Assembly: GCF_900188085.1 (NCBI RefSeq) | Contig: NZ_FZOU01000006.1 | Location: forward strand, 62,001 to 126,000 | Source of the DNA: Granulicella rosea | GTDB taxonomy: Bacteria > Acidobacteriota > Terriglobia > Terriglobales > Acidobacteriaceae | DNA: 64,000 nt | Direction of reading: 5' to 3' | In this document: piece after piece, positions 1 through 7,315 of the stretch | Layout: each line of letters opens with the position of its first letter | How positions within the stretch are numbered: position 1 is the first letter of the stretch | The notes under the pieces: model-generated | Databases searched by the model: none | What the model saw: only the letters and a program-made list of their open reading frames with translations | Told to the model about the DNA's origin: nothing | Program-made: the position numbers and the translations under genes

Positions 1-167
1 CCAAGGAGAACCTGACCACCGTGAGCCACAAGCTCGCCGAGGCCATGTACAAGGCGGCCTCCGCGGCCCCGACCGACGGCGGTGCAGCCGCGGCCGGCAC
101 GACCGAGGAGCCCAAGCACGACGAGGGCGTGATTGACGCTGAGTACGTGGACGTCGATAAGAAGTAA
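1..167 (+). CDS. dnaK: Chaperone protein DnaK, C-terminal end (partial)
   Basis: The window opens inside a reading frame (first full codon at base 3) whose 54 visible residues end in IDAEYVDVDKK. A helical lid segment (ENLTTVSHKLAEAMYKAA) is followed by an Ala/Gly-rich linker and an acidic tail of the VIDAEYxDVD type, the usual C-terminus of bacterial Hsp70. DnaK is the ATP-dependent chaperone that works with DnaJ, and dnaJ lies 1.4 kb downstream on the same strand, which supports the call. The nucleotide-binding and substrate-binding domains lie outside the window. Confidence 0.9.
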   Translation, partial: KENLTTVSHKLAEAMYKAASAAPTDGGAAAAGTTEEPKHDEGVIDAEYVDVDKK

Positions 168-206
168 GCGGAACGAAATGCAGGTGTAACGCGTAGTTGA
201 AGGAAG

Positions 207-234
207 GAGGGGCGTTCCGTATGAGGCGCCCCTC
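207..234 (+). terminator. Possible terminator after dnaK
   Basis: An 8-bp perfect stem GAGGGGCG/CGCCCCTC with a 12-base loop lies 40 bases after the dnaK stop codon. It is followed by a pyrimidine-rich stretch (TCGCTTTCC) rather than a clean T run, so termination strength is uncertain. Confidence 0.5.
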
Positions 235-403
235 TCGCTTTCCAGGAAGCATTTGTATCCGGTTGATAGTAAAGTACGTCCAATGTTACAGATCGGTATT
301 TCGCATCGAACGGGTTTTGCACCGACTGTAGTGTTGAAGGCGCGGTAAGCTACATCGAACGGGCAACCTGGAACTCAATCGGAATCTTGGGGGGAGTCAA
401 CAG

Positions 404-574
404 ATGACAGAGACCATGTGGAGATGCGACCAGGTACGGGCAGGCCAACTGTACAACCGGATGATGTTCGACACGCAGGCCGAGGCCGAACAGTTCGCGC
501 AGAAGATGCGCCAGATGGAGCCTGATCAGACCTTCTCGATCGAGGCCATCGACGCCAGCAAGATCTGGAACTGA
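404..574 (+). CDS. Small conserved hypothetical protein (56 aa)
   Basis: A 56-residue protein beginning MTETMWRCDQVRAGQLYNR and ending ASKIWN. It starts at ATG 404 behind a purine-rich GGGGGGAG ribosome-binding site and is followed 20 bases later by a strong rho-independent terminator, so it looks like an independently expressed gene. The middle (FDTQAEAEQFAQKMRQMEPDQ) is a predicted helix rich in Glu and Gln. There is no signal peptide and no membrane segment. I recognise the style from acidobacterial genomes but know no function. It lies between dnaK and the DNA glycosylase gene. Confidence 0.75.
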   Translation: MTETMWRCDQVRAGQLYNRMMFDTQAEAEQFAQKMRQMEPDQTFSIEAIDASKIWN

Positions 575-594
575 TCCAGCCTCCGAACCGGGCG

Positions 595-627
595 CCCCAC
601 ATCTCGATTCTGAGATGTGGGGTTTTT
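595..627 (+). terminator. Rho-independent terminator
   Basis: A perfect 11-bp stem CCCCACATCTC/GAGATGTGGGG with a 6-base loop, followed directly by TTTTT. It closes the transcript of the 56-aa gene and separates it from the glycosylase gene. Confidence 0.92.
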
Positions 628-665
628 AGAATCGGAACGAACCTTCGCGAAATCGGAACCAATCC

Positions 666-1553
666 ATGCCAGAAGGAAATGAGCTCCACCGCTGGGCCGA
701 GCGACACAACGCTGCCTTTGCGGGCGGCAAAGTACGGGTCGCAGGTCCAAACGGCCGGTTTACCGACGCCGATGCGCTGGACAACCGCGTGCTGAACAAG
801 GTGACGGCCGTGGGCAAGCACCTCGGCTACGACTTCGGCAAAGACCTGATTCTGCACGTGCATCTCGGTCTGCAGGGAGACTTTACCGAGGGCTCCGGCC
901 CACTGCCCGAGGTCAAGGGCGCGCTCCGGCTGCGGATGTGGAACGCCGCTCGGGTGAAGCAGCCCGTGGCGCCCGGCGAGAGCAGGAAGCACTCCTGGTA
1001 CTCGGACGACGACGGCACAGGCGCCACCGATCCGAAGCAGGTCGCATGGGTCGAGCTGCGCGGGCCGACCGACTGCAGCATCTACACGCAGGCGAAGTGG
1101 GATCAGTTGCTGGCAAGGCTTGGCCCCGATCCGCTGAACGGCGACAAGCCCGACGCGGCGCTCGAAAAGATCGGCAAGAGCAAGAAGCCCATCGCCGCGC
1201 TGCTGATGGAGCAGGATGTGATCGCCGGTATCGGCAACATCTACCGGGCGGAGCTGCTCTTCCGCGCACGGCTAAGTCCGTTCACGCTGGGCAAGGACGT
1301 TCCGGTCGATCTGGTAAAGAAGATCTACAAGGACGCCATCGGTCTGATGAAGGACGGCATGGTCGACCGGCGCATCGTCACCACGCTGCCGAAGGATCGT
1401 CCGCACAAGAAGGGTCAGGCGCTGAAGGAAGAGGCGCACTACGTCTACCGGCGCAACGGCAAGCCCTGCTGGATCTGCGGCACGGACGTGATGAAGCGCG
1501 AAGGATTTGTAGGACGCAACCTGTTCTGGTGCCCCACCTGCCAGGCGGGCTGA
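666..1553 (+). CDS. Fpg/Nei family DNA glycosylase (endonuclease VIII-like)
   Basis: A 295-aa bifunctional DNA glycosylase/AP lyase of base-excision repair. After removal of Met the N-terminus is Pro-Glu (MPEGNELHRW), which carries the catalytic Pro2 and Glu3 of the Fpg/Nei superfamily. A conserved Lys (K51, in AVGKHLGYDF) follows, then the helix-two-turn-helix region around EQDVIAGIGNIYRAELLF. The C-terminal zinc finger uses C268, C271, C289 and C292, with the DNA-binding Arg at 284 (GRNLFWCPTCQ). The sequence is closer to Nei than to Fpg, because MPEGNE replaces the Fpg MPELPE, but the exact lesion preference cannot be read. It lies between dnaK and dnaJ, with dnaJ starting 35 bases after its stop, so the two may be cotranscribed. 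Confidence 0.92.
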   Translation: MPEGNELHRWAERHNAAFAGGKVRVAGPNGRFTDADALDNRVLNKVTAVGKHLGYDFGKDLILHVHLGLQGDFTEGSGPLPEVKGALRLRMWNAARVKQPVAPGESRKHSWYSDDDGTGATDPKQVAWVELRGPTDCSIYTQAKWDQLLARLGPDPLNGDKPDAALEKIGKSKKPIAALLMEQDVIAGIGNIYRAELLFRARLSPFTLGKDVPVDLVKKIYKDAIGLMKDGMVDRRIVTTLPKDRPHKKGQALKEEAHYVYRRNGKPCWICGTDVMKREGFVGRNLFWCPTCQAG

Positions 1554-1588
1554 GCGACATTCGAGTTCGAGAGAAGAGACAAAGGAAC

Positions 1589-2797
1589 ATGGCGACACCG
1601 AACAAGGACTACTACGGAACACTCGGGATCAAGAAGACGGCCTCCACGGACGACATCCGCAAGGCCTTCCGCAAGCTCGCGCGCAAATATCACCCCGACG
1701 TAAACCCGAACGATAAAAAGGCCGAAGAGAAGTTCAAGGAAATCTCCGAGGCCAACGACATCCTCAGCGACGAGAAGAAGCGCAAGATCTACGACCAGGT
1801 CGGCTTCTACTCCGACAGCATCGACCCCGCGGCGGCTGAGGCAGCAGCGCGCGGCGGCTATGGCGGAGGCTTCGGCGGCGGCGGACGCCCCGGCCAGGAA
1901 CCGCCCATCGACTTCGGCGGCTTCGACTTCTCCGGCTTCGGCGGCAACGCCGGACGCGCCCAGCAGGAGTCCGCAGGCGGCGGATTCGGCGGCAGCTTCA
2001 AGGACATCTTCAGCGGTATGTTCAACGGAGGTAAACAGCAGCGCGGCCCACAGCCCGGCACGGACCTCGAATACCAGGTTCAGATCGACTTCTGGACCGC
2101 GGTGCGCGGCGGCGTCACGCGGCTCGAGATCCAGCGCCAGGAGACCTGCCCGACCTGCAAGGGGCGCGGCGCCACGGGCGGCCCGGTCGAGTGCCCCGAG
2201 TGCCACGGCTCCGGCCAGGTGACGCAGATGGGCGGCCGCATGAAGTTCAACATCCAGTGCCCGAAGTGCGGCGGCTCGGGTAAGGTCCAGCAGGCCTGTC
2301 CCACCTGCGACGGCGCCGGCGTCCTCACGCGCAAGGAGCCGCTCGAGTTCCGCATCAAGGCGGGCACCCGCGACGGCCAGCGCATCCGCCTCGCCGGCAA
2401 AGGCAACGCGGGCGTCGACGGCGGCGCGCCGGGCGACCTCTACCTCATCATCAAGGCTGGTCCGCATCCGGTCTTCACCCGCACGGCGGACGACATCTTC
2501 GCGGTCGTCCCGGTTACGGTCACCGAAGCGGCGCTGGGCGCGAAGATCGACGTCCCGACCATCGACGGCGTCGCGCAGTTGAAGATTCCGCCGGGAACAC
2601 AGACCGGCCAGAAGCTGCGTCTGCGCGAAAAGGGCGTCCCGTCGGCCACGCGCGAGGGTCTGCGCGGCGACCAGATCGTCGAGGTCAAGATCGTCGTGCC
2701 GAAGGTGCAGGACGAGCGCTCGAAGGAGATTCTGCGCGAACTCGCCAAGCTGAACCCGGAAGACCCGCGCACGGAGATGCTGGCCGCCTCGGTTTAG
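1589..2797 (+). CDS. dnaJ: Molecular chaperone DnaJ (Hsp40, type I)
   Basis: A 402-aa cochaperone that stimulates the DnaK ATPase and delivers unfolded clients. The J domain occupies about residues 6-72, with the HPD triad at 35-37. A Gly/Phe-rich linker (GGYGGGFGGGGRPG and similar, about 85-150) follows. All four CxxCxGxG zinc motifs are present (CPTCKGRG, CPECHGSG, CPKCGGSG, CPTCDGAG), then two C-terminal beta domains. ATG 1589 is preceded by AAAGGAAC and gives the canonical KDYYGTLGI start; longer versions of the frame read into the glycosylase gene out of frame. Length is slightly above the usual 370-380 because of the expanded G/F region. No clear terminator follows; a repeat element begins 60 bases downstream. 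Confidence 0.98.
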   Translation: MATPNKDYYGTLGIKKTASTDDIRKAFRKLARKYHPDVNPNDKKAEEKFKEISEANDILSDEKKRKIYDQVGFYSDSIDPAAAEAAARGGYGGGFGGGGRPGQEPPIDFGGFDFSGFGGNAGRAQQESAGGGFGGSFKDIFSGMFNGGKQQRGPQPGTDLEYQVQIDFWTAVRGGVTRLEIQRQETCPTCKGRGATGGPVECPECHGSGQVTQMGGRMKFNIQCPKCGGSGKVQQACPTCDGAGVLTRKEPLEFRIKAGTRDGQRIRLAGKGNAGVDGGAPGDLYLIIKAGPHPVFTRTADDIFAVVPVTVTEAALGAKIDVPTIDGVAQLKIPPGTQTGQKLRLREKGVPSATREGLRGDQIVEVKIVVPKVQDERSKEILRELAKLNPEDPRTEMLAASV

Positions 2798-2859
2798 CTT
2801 TTGGCCCGCGCCGCGAACGCCCGCCCTCTCGACCGGGGCGGTGCAGGAACACAGCGAGT

Positions 2860-2976
2860 CTAGGGAACCTCTGATTAAGATAGGTCCGGGCTTTAGCCCG
2901 GACAATAAGCCCCGCAGAGTCAGTGGGGCTTTAGCCCCTGGGATATGGGTTGCGGACTTAATCAGAGCACCCCTAG
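2860..2976. repeat. MITE-like palindromic element E1
   Basis: A 117-bp element bounded by near-perfect terminal inverted repeats of about 20 bp (CTAGGG..CCTCTGATTAAG at the left, CTTAATCAGAG.ACCCCTAG at the right). It contains two internal palindromes of the form GGGCTTTAGCCC. There is no coding capacity. Related GGCTTnAGCC palindromes occur at 21902, 26230 and 39590. It lies in the 644-base gap between dnaJ and the next gene; apart from E1 and the next repeat that gap contains nothing recognisable. Confidence 0.75.
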
Positions 2977-3015
2977 AGCGGGTTACCTTCTAGTGGCTCG
3001 CGACGCAAACCGCCT

Positions 3016-3139
3016 GCCATCCTGAACGTAGTAAAGGATCTGCTTTTCATTCTTGTTGCTTGTTTTGCTTTTGGATTGGAGCAAGACAAGCAACAACAAA
3101 GGCTAAAGCAGGTCCTTCACTGCGTTCCGGGTGACACGC
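3016..3139. repeat. Dispersed inverted repeat, family R (copy 1)
   Basis: Left arm CCATCCTGAACGTAGTAAAG and right arm TCCTTCACTGCGTTC..GGGTGAC enclose a short Ttg/Caa-rich spacer. This is the same family as copies at 5076, 8655/9130, 17740, 20784, 27064, 28407, 30351, 38597, 43693 and 53713. It does not code; it generates spurious reading frames with HPERSEG-like peptides. Confidence 0.8.
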
Positions 3140-3441
3140 AGCGTGGGGCGGCTGCCTGGCAGCTAAGGTACTCCGCTTTAGCCCTTTAGCCACGCCACGA
3201 ACACCGTCATGACGAACTTCATGGGCGCGGAACGAGGCAAGGCCGCTCGACATCCATATTTGATCTTCCTTTTATCCACATAGAAGAAACTAATACTGCA
3301 CCTCGGGCGTCAAATCTCCCAGGTGTTTCGCAATGCAGACGATAGAAATATTTGCTTGCGCGACAAAGATACAAGAGTTGTGATATAAGAATGACCGGTC
3401 GCCAGCAGGTCAACGTTGACCCCTGGACAAGGAGCAACACC

Positions 3442-4044
3442 ATGAAATTCGCAGCAAAAGCAACTGTCGCCCTCTCTCTTCTCGCAATCCCCTCGGTCAT
3501 CTTCGCGCAGGCCACGCCCGCCTCGTCCGATGCCAACAACAAGATGGTCGCCGCGCACGGCGCCCTGACCCAGAATCTCGATGCCAAGAAGGTCACCGTC
3601 GGCTCCGAGTTTTCGCTGAAGCTCAGCAAGCCGGTCAAGCTCGACAACGGCACCACCCTGCCCGGCGGCACGGTTCTCGTGGGCACGGTCGCCCAGGATG
3701 ACCAGTCCGTCGCAGGAAACGCGAAGCTGGCTCTCCGCTTTACGCATGCCAATCTGAAGAGCGGCCAGGTCGTTCCGATTCACGCGACCATCGTTGGCGT
3801 CGCCCGTACGGACGGCTCGCTGCCGGATAACTGGACCCCCACGACCCAGAAGGTCGACCAGATCGGCGTCGTCTCCGATGTCGACCTGCACAGCCGCGTG
3901 GCCAGCAAGAACTCCGGCGTCTTCGTCGCGACCAAGAAGGACAACGTCAAGCTGCTCGCGGGCAGCGAGATCGCCCTGGCCATCGGCTCGGGCGACGCAA
4001 CCCCAACGGACATCACCAATGTCGGCGGAAACGGCGGCAACTAA
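3442..4044 (+). CDS. Exported hypothetical protein (200 aa)
   Basis: A 200-aa protein with a clear Sec signal peptide (MKFAAKATVALSLLAIPSVIFA, cleavage likely before Gln-Ala). The mature part is a beta-rich domain with repeated patterns such as VGSEFSLKLSKPVKL and TVLVGTVAQDDQS, and a Gly/Asn-rich end. ATG 3442 was chosen because AAGGAG lies 8 bases upstream and the signal peptide begins there; upstream in-frame codons give non-conserved sequence. The repeated wording 'GTVLVG..' suggests a small beta-barrel or surface domain, but I recognise no family. It is monocistronic, followed by a strong terminator shared with the convergent pseudopilin gene. Confidence 0.8.
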   Translation: MKFAAKATVALSLLAIPSVIFAQATPASSDANNKMVAAHGALTQNLDAKKVTVGSEFSLKLSKPVKLDNGTTLPGGTVLVGTVAQDDQSVAGNAKLALRFTHANLKSGQVVPIHATIVGVARTDGSLPDNWTPTTQKVDQIGVVSDVDLHSRVASKNSGVFVATKKDNVKLLAGSEIALAIGSGDATPTDITNVGGNGGN

Positions 4045-4072
4045 GCCGCTTCCCCAGCAAGTGGGAGGGAAG

Positions 4073-4104
4073 ATGGAGGCCGCAACCCGCGGCCTCCATT
4101 TTTT
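4073..4104 (+). terminator. Rho-independent terminator
   Basis: A perfect 11-bp stem ATGGAGGCCGC/GCGGCCTCCAT with loop AACCC is followed by TTTTT. It sits between convergent genes; the T run favours the plus strand, for the exported protein. Confidence 0.93.
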
Positions 4105-4112
4105 ATTGCCCG

Positions 4113-5048
4113 TTACTGTGGCGTCGTGCCGCTCGTACCCGTGCCGGTGGTCGGTGTGGATGTGCCGGAGCCGCTGGATGATGTGCCGTTCGAACTGCCG
4201 TTCGTACCGGAACTCATACCCGATGCGCTGCCCAGGCTGCCGGTCGAGCTCGACGGCGGACCACCGCCCAGCAGGTTTGCCTTGGCCTTCAACTGCTCGA
4301 TGCGCGGATCGTAGAGGAACTCCCAGTCGTTGTACTGGGTCTGCTCGTTGACGATCAGGGTGGACGCGCCGGACTGCGTGAGGCCGACGCCCATGATGGG
4401 CGCGCCGCCGCCGGTGAAGCTGGTGGCCGACTGGCTGGAGATGCCGCCCGTGTTCGTTCCCGATGCGCCCGAGGTCCCGGATGTGCCGCTCGTGCCGCTG
4501 TCCGTGCCGGTCGTACCTGTTGCCCCACTACCGGATGTTCCGCTGCCGGTGGTTCCGCTGCCAGACGAGTTGCCGCCGAACGAGTTGTTGCCAAAGGTGC
4601 TGGTCGTCGAGCCCGAGGCGCCGAAGCCGGACGAAGCGCTCCCCGAAGCAGAACCCAGGCTCGCGGTCGGCAGACCGGCAAGCGGCTGCCCGAAGAACCC
4701 CTTCACGGTCGTCTTCGCCTCGCCGACGTGGATGAGCCGCCAGTCCGCCTTGCCGGTGAACGGATCGGCGTACTCCTGGCGGAGAAACTTCTGGTTGTTC
4801 GAGTTCTTGAGCTGGTCGATGCTGCCGGGATAGTGGCCGAACTTGCGGTAGTAAAGCTGGATGGCCCGCACATACTGGTTCGCACGATGCGCCGTCTCCA
4901 ACTCCCGCTCGCGCTTCAGATCCTGCGCGAGTCGCGGCGCGGCGATGCTCAACGTCAGCAGGATCAAGAAGATAGCGACGATCAGCCCGACGAGCAGGAA
5001 GCCTTCGTCGTCCTGTGCACGGCGCGCCGGGTTGTAGATCATCGCCAT
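4113..5048 (-). CDS. Type II secretion/type IV pilus pseudopilin-like protein with Ser/Gly/Thr-rich tail
   Basis: A 311-aa protein with a prepilin-like N-terminus: a short basic leader, then EG|FLLVGLIVAIFLILL, followed by the GspG-like stretch HRANQYVRAIQLYYRKFGHYP and YADPFTGKADWRLI. The Glu5 usual in pilins is Gly here. The second half is low-complexity Gly/Ser/Thr (repeats like SGTSGTSG) and also contains a segment resembling the C-terminal part of pseudopilins (NDWEFLYDPRIEQLK). ATG 5048 is preceded by GGGAGAG; further upstream the frame runs into repeat R2 and is not credible. It is the last gene of the minus-strand pil cluster, although repeat R2 (5076-5190) separates it from its neighbour. 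It probably assembles into a pseudopilus or minor pilin. Confidence 0.8.
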   Translation of the reverse strand: MAMIYNPARRAQDDEGFLLVGLIVAIFLILLTLSIAAPRLAQDLKRERELETAHRANQYVRAIQLYYRKFGHYPGSIDQLKNSNNQKFLRQEYADPFTGKADWRLIHVGEAKTTVKGFFGQPLAGLPTASLGSASGSASSGFGASGSTTSTFGNNSFGGNSSGSGTTGSGTSGSGATGTTGTDSGTSGTSGTSGASGTNTGGISSQSATSFTGGGAPIMGVGLTQSGASTLIVNEQTQYNDWEFLYDPRIEQLKAKANLLGGGPPSSSTGSLGSASGMSSGTNGSSNGTSSSGSGTSTPTTGTGTSGTTPQ

Positions 5049-5075
5049 ACCGTTCTCTCCCGAATCCCCGAAAAG

Positions 5076-5190
5076 CTGTCCTCCTGAGCGAAGCGAAGAA
5101 CCTGCTTTTGTTTCCACTGAGGCGCCCGCACCGCTATAGGCCAGAAGCAGGTCCTTCGACTTCGCTGCGCTCCGCTCAGGATGACAGGCA
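5076..5190. repeat. Dispersed inverted repeat, family R (copy 2)
   Basis: Arms TCCTCCTGAGCGAAGCGAAG and CGCTCCGCTCAGGATGACAG face each other across about 70 bases. It lies between the PilP-like gene and the pseudopilin gene and probably attenuates or processes readthrough transcripts. Confidence 0.8.
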
Positions 5191-5211
5191 TTTCGAGCGG
5201 GGCGCAGATAC

Positions 5212-5871
5212 CTAGTTCGCCTGCAGCGGCAGCGTCTGCTTGTTGTTGTTCGGCATGTCGTCGATCACGATGGAGTTTGCCGCGATCGACACCACCTTAT
5301 ACCGGCGTTGCACGATGTCGCCAGTCGAGGCGAGAAAGACATCCTCGCCATGCAACAGGAAGGCGCGGCGGTCGCCGTTTGCGGCGGTCGCGGTGCCGAA
5401 GAACTTCAGGTCGATCGGAGGTGGCACATAGACATAGGGCTTCGGAGGCTCGACCACGGTGGCAATAGTCTGGGGACGCGGCCCTACCTTTGGCTTGGGA
5501 ATATCCACCTGGGTGTACGTCTGGCCGGCGCCGAAGATGTTCCGCCCCGACCCGGAGTACACCACCGACTCCGTCAGGCGCATCGCCTCTTCATGCAGCG
5601 TCGGGTCGAGCTGCCCGCCGGTGGTGGCGATCTTGGTCGCCTCCCCGCCTACCGCGAAGCCCGAGGGCACGGTGACGCCCTTCGTGTTCGTCACGCTGGT
5701 GGTCGTGATGACCGGCGGCGGAGTGTGGACCGCAACCGGCGCAACCACAGGCGACGGAGTGCTGGGGCCGCCGAAGAGCTGCGTGTACATATAGAAGACG
5801 GCGCCCAGCGCGAGCACACCGAAGCCGGCGGCCATCATCGTCTGTTTCTTATTGTCGGTTCCGGCCTTCAT
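5212..5871 (-). CDS. PilP-like inner-membrane protein of the pilus assembly cluster
   Basis: A 219-aa protein: a short cytoplasmic N-terminus, one membrane helix (about residues 12-32, MAAGFGVLALGAVFYMYTQLF), a Pro/Val-rich periplasmic linker, and a C-terminal beta domain (FFGTATAANGDRRAFLL..VFLASTGDIVQRRYKVVSI). That C-terminal pattern matches the PilP / GspC homology-region fold, which links the inner-membrane PilMNO complex to the secretin. There is no lipobox Cys, unlike classic PilP. Its start overlaps the stop of pilO by ATGA, so translation is coupled. The assignment rests on position and the C-terminal pattern and is tentative. Confidence 0.65.
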   Translation of the reverse strand: MKAGTDNKKQTMMAAGFGVLALGAVFYMYTQLFGGPSTPSPVVAPVAVHTPPPVITTTSVTNTKGVTVPSGFAVGGEATKIATTGGQLDPTLHEEAMRLTESVVYSGSGRNIFGAGQTYTQVDIPKPKVGPRPQTIATVVEPPKPYVYVPPPIDLKFFGTATAANGDRRAFLLHGEDVFLASTGDIVQRRYKVVSIAANSIVIDDMPNNNKQTLPLQAN

Positions 5872-6566
5872 CGCGCGCCTCCCTTCGCCGTGGCGTCCGC
5901 AGGCGCGGCGTCCGGCGCCTCATCCCCGCCGATGGCGACCTTCTTCATCTCCTCCTCGGAGCCGATGCCGCGAATGTAGGTGTTCAACCGGACGCGCAGG
6001 TTGACCAAGCCGGCCTGGCCGCCGGTCAGGTTGACGCCGGTGATCAGGAAGAAGCGCTTATCGCGCTCGACGTTGTTGATGAAGAGCACCAGCGGGCGGT
6101 AGTCGCCGCTGAGGCTCGCGTCCATGCGCACCTCGGTCAGCTCCTCGGACGAGCCGTCGCCCAGCACCGGCGCCTGGGTGTACTGCACGCGCGTCAGCTT
6201 GACCTTGTTGTCCTTGGCCAGCGCCCCCAGCTCAGCCGCGACCTGCGAGTAGCTGACCGGCAGCCGGTCTTTATAGAAGTTGTCGGCGTCGGCGCCGGCT
6301 CTTTCGATCTTCACATCCAGCCCCTGCAGCGGCCTGGCGGCGATCTGCGCGCCGGTCAGCAGCATGCGCTGGTTGGCGAGCGCCGCCGCATCCTGGCTGC
6401 TGGCCGCCCGCCACGCGAACAGCATATGCAGCAACAGATAGAGATTGACCAGCGCGAGCAGACCCAGCCCGGCCCAGTGCAGGTTCAGCGGAGTCACCAC
6501 GCCGCGCGTGCGGTCGGCCAGCTCGCCCTGGGAGATGCGGCGCTTCAAAACGGGAAGTGCGCTCAT
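5868..6566 (-). CDS. pilO: Type IV pilus inner-membrane protein PilO-like
   Basis: A 232-aa bitopic protein with a single N-terminal helix (WAGLGLLALVNLYLLLHMLF, about 31-50), then a coiled-coil stretch and a ferredoxin-like domain typical of PilO (DNFYKDRLPVSYSQVAAELG..VKLTRVQYTQ, and ..YRPLVLFINNVERDKRFFLI). PilO pairs with PilN in the periplasm to form the alignment complex of type IVa pili. ATG 6566 overlaps the pilN stop by four bases (ATGA). The C-terminus is an Ala/Asp-rich tail. Classic PilO is about 200 aa, so the length fits. Confidence 0.82.
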   Translation of the reverse strand: MSALPVLKRRISQGELADRTRGVVTPLNLHWAGLGLLALVNLYLLLHMLFAWRAASSQDAAALANQRMLLTGAQIAARPLQGLDVKIERAGADADNFYKDRLPVSYSQVAAELGALAKDNKVKLTRVQYTQAPVLGDGSSEELTEVRMDASLSGDYRPLVLFINNVERDKRFFLITGVNLTGGQAGLVNLRVRLNTYIRGIGSEEEMKKVAIGGDEAPDAAPADATAKGGAR

Positions 6567-7315
6567 CGCTTGCCTCCTGCGACAGGCGCGGCGGGCCGGG
6601 CGCTCAACTTCGGCGCAGGCGGCTGCGGTTTGCGATTGTGGTGGACGACCGGCGTTGCGCTCGCGGCAGCCGCCTGCTCGTGCTTCACCTGAGCCTTCAC
6701 CACTGTCATCGACAGCGGGTTGTAGTTGCTCAGAATGTCGAACTCGACGCCGGTCAGCTTCAGCGGATCGACCGAGACGTTCATTGCGCCAGTCTTGTTC
6801 GGATCGGTCACCTGGGCGGTCTCGCTCGCCAGACGCGGCGCCAGGAAGCGCTGCGAGCGTTCGAGGTTGCGCACCAACTGCACGGCCTGGTCGCGGTCGC
6901 CGCTGACGCGGAGGCGGATGTTCACGTCGCCCTCCTTGGTCACGTTCGGCTCGATGCTCGTGACCTGTACGCCCGCGGGCAGGACGCGTTCGAGGTCCAT
7001 CATGACCGAGGTCCAACTGAAGCTCTTGCGCGCGAAGACGGCGTTGAGGAACTGCGAGCGGTCCAGCACGGCCTTGTTCCCCGGCTGCTTCATGCGGCTC
7101 TCGTTCAGCTCGCGTTCGTTCTCGACCGCACGCGTCTGAGCCTTCAGCGCGTTCATCTGGGCCTGCGCGGCGTCGGCCTTGGCGGTCAGCGAGCGCAGCC
7201 CGAAGCTGAGTCCGATGGCCAGCACGGCCAGCACCACCATGGCCAGGCGGATCTTGGCATAGAGCGGCCGCAGTTCGACGAACGGCCGCGTCGCGAGATT
7301 GATCTGTATCCGCAT
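6563..7315 (-). CDS. pilN: Type IV pilus assembly protein PilN-like
   Basis: A 250-aa protein beginning MRIQINLATRPFVELRPLY, the INL..RP signature by which the PilN cytoplasmic tail binds PilM. A membrane helix (about 24-45), a coiled coil (AQAQMNALKAQTRAVENER) and the PilN periplasmic domain follow (FSWTSVMMDLERVLPAGVQVTSIEP). The C-terminus is an extended Pro/Ala/Lys-rich tail longer than usual. It shares one base with the pilM stop (TGATG) and four bases with pilO, consistent with a tightly coupled operon. Confidence 0.87.
   Translation of the reverse strand: MRIQINLATRPFVELRPLYAKIRLAMVVLAVLAIGLSFGLRSLTAKADAAQAQMNALKAQTRAVENERELNESRMKQPGNKAVLDRSQFLNAVFARKSFSWTSVMMDLERVLPAGVQVTSIEPNVTKEGDVNIRLRVSGDRDQAVQLVRNLERSQRFLAPRLASETAQVTDPNKTGAMNVSVDPLKLTGVEFDILSNYNPLSMTVVKAQVKHEQAAAASATPVVHHNRKPQPPAPKLSARPAAPVAGGKR

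Noticed and set aside
1445-2905. Minus-strand frame opposite dnaJ
   Set aside because: Antisense shadow with Ala/Arg/Leu bias; crosses two plus-strand genes.
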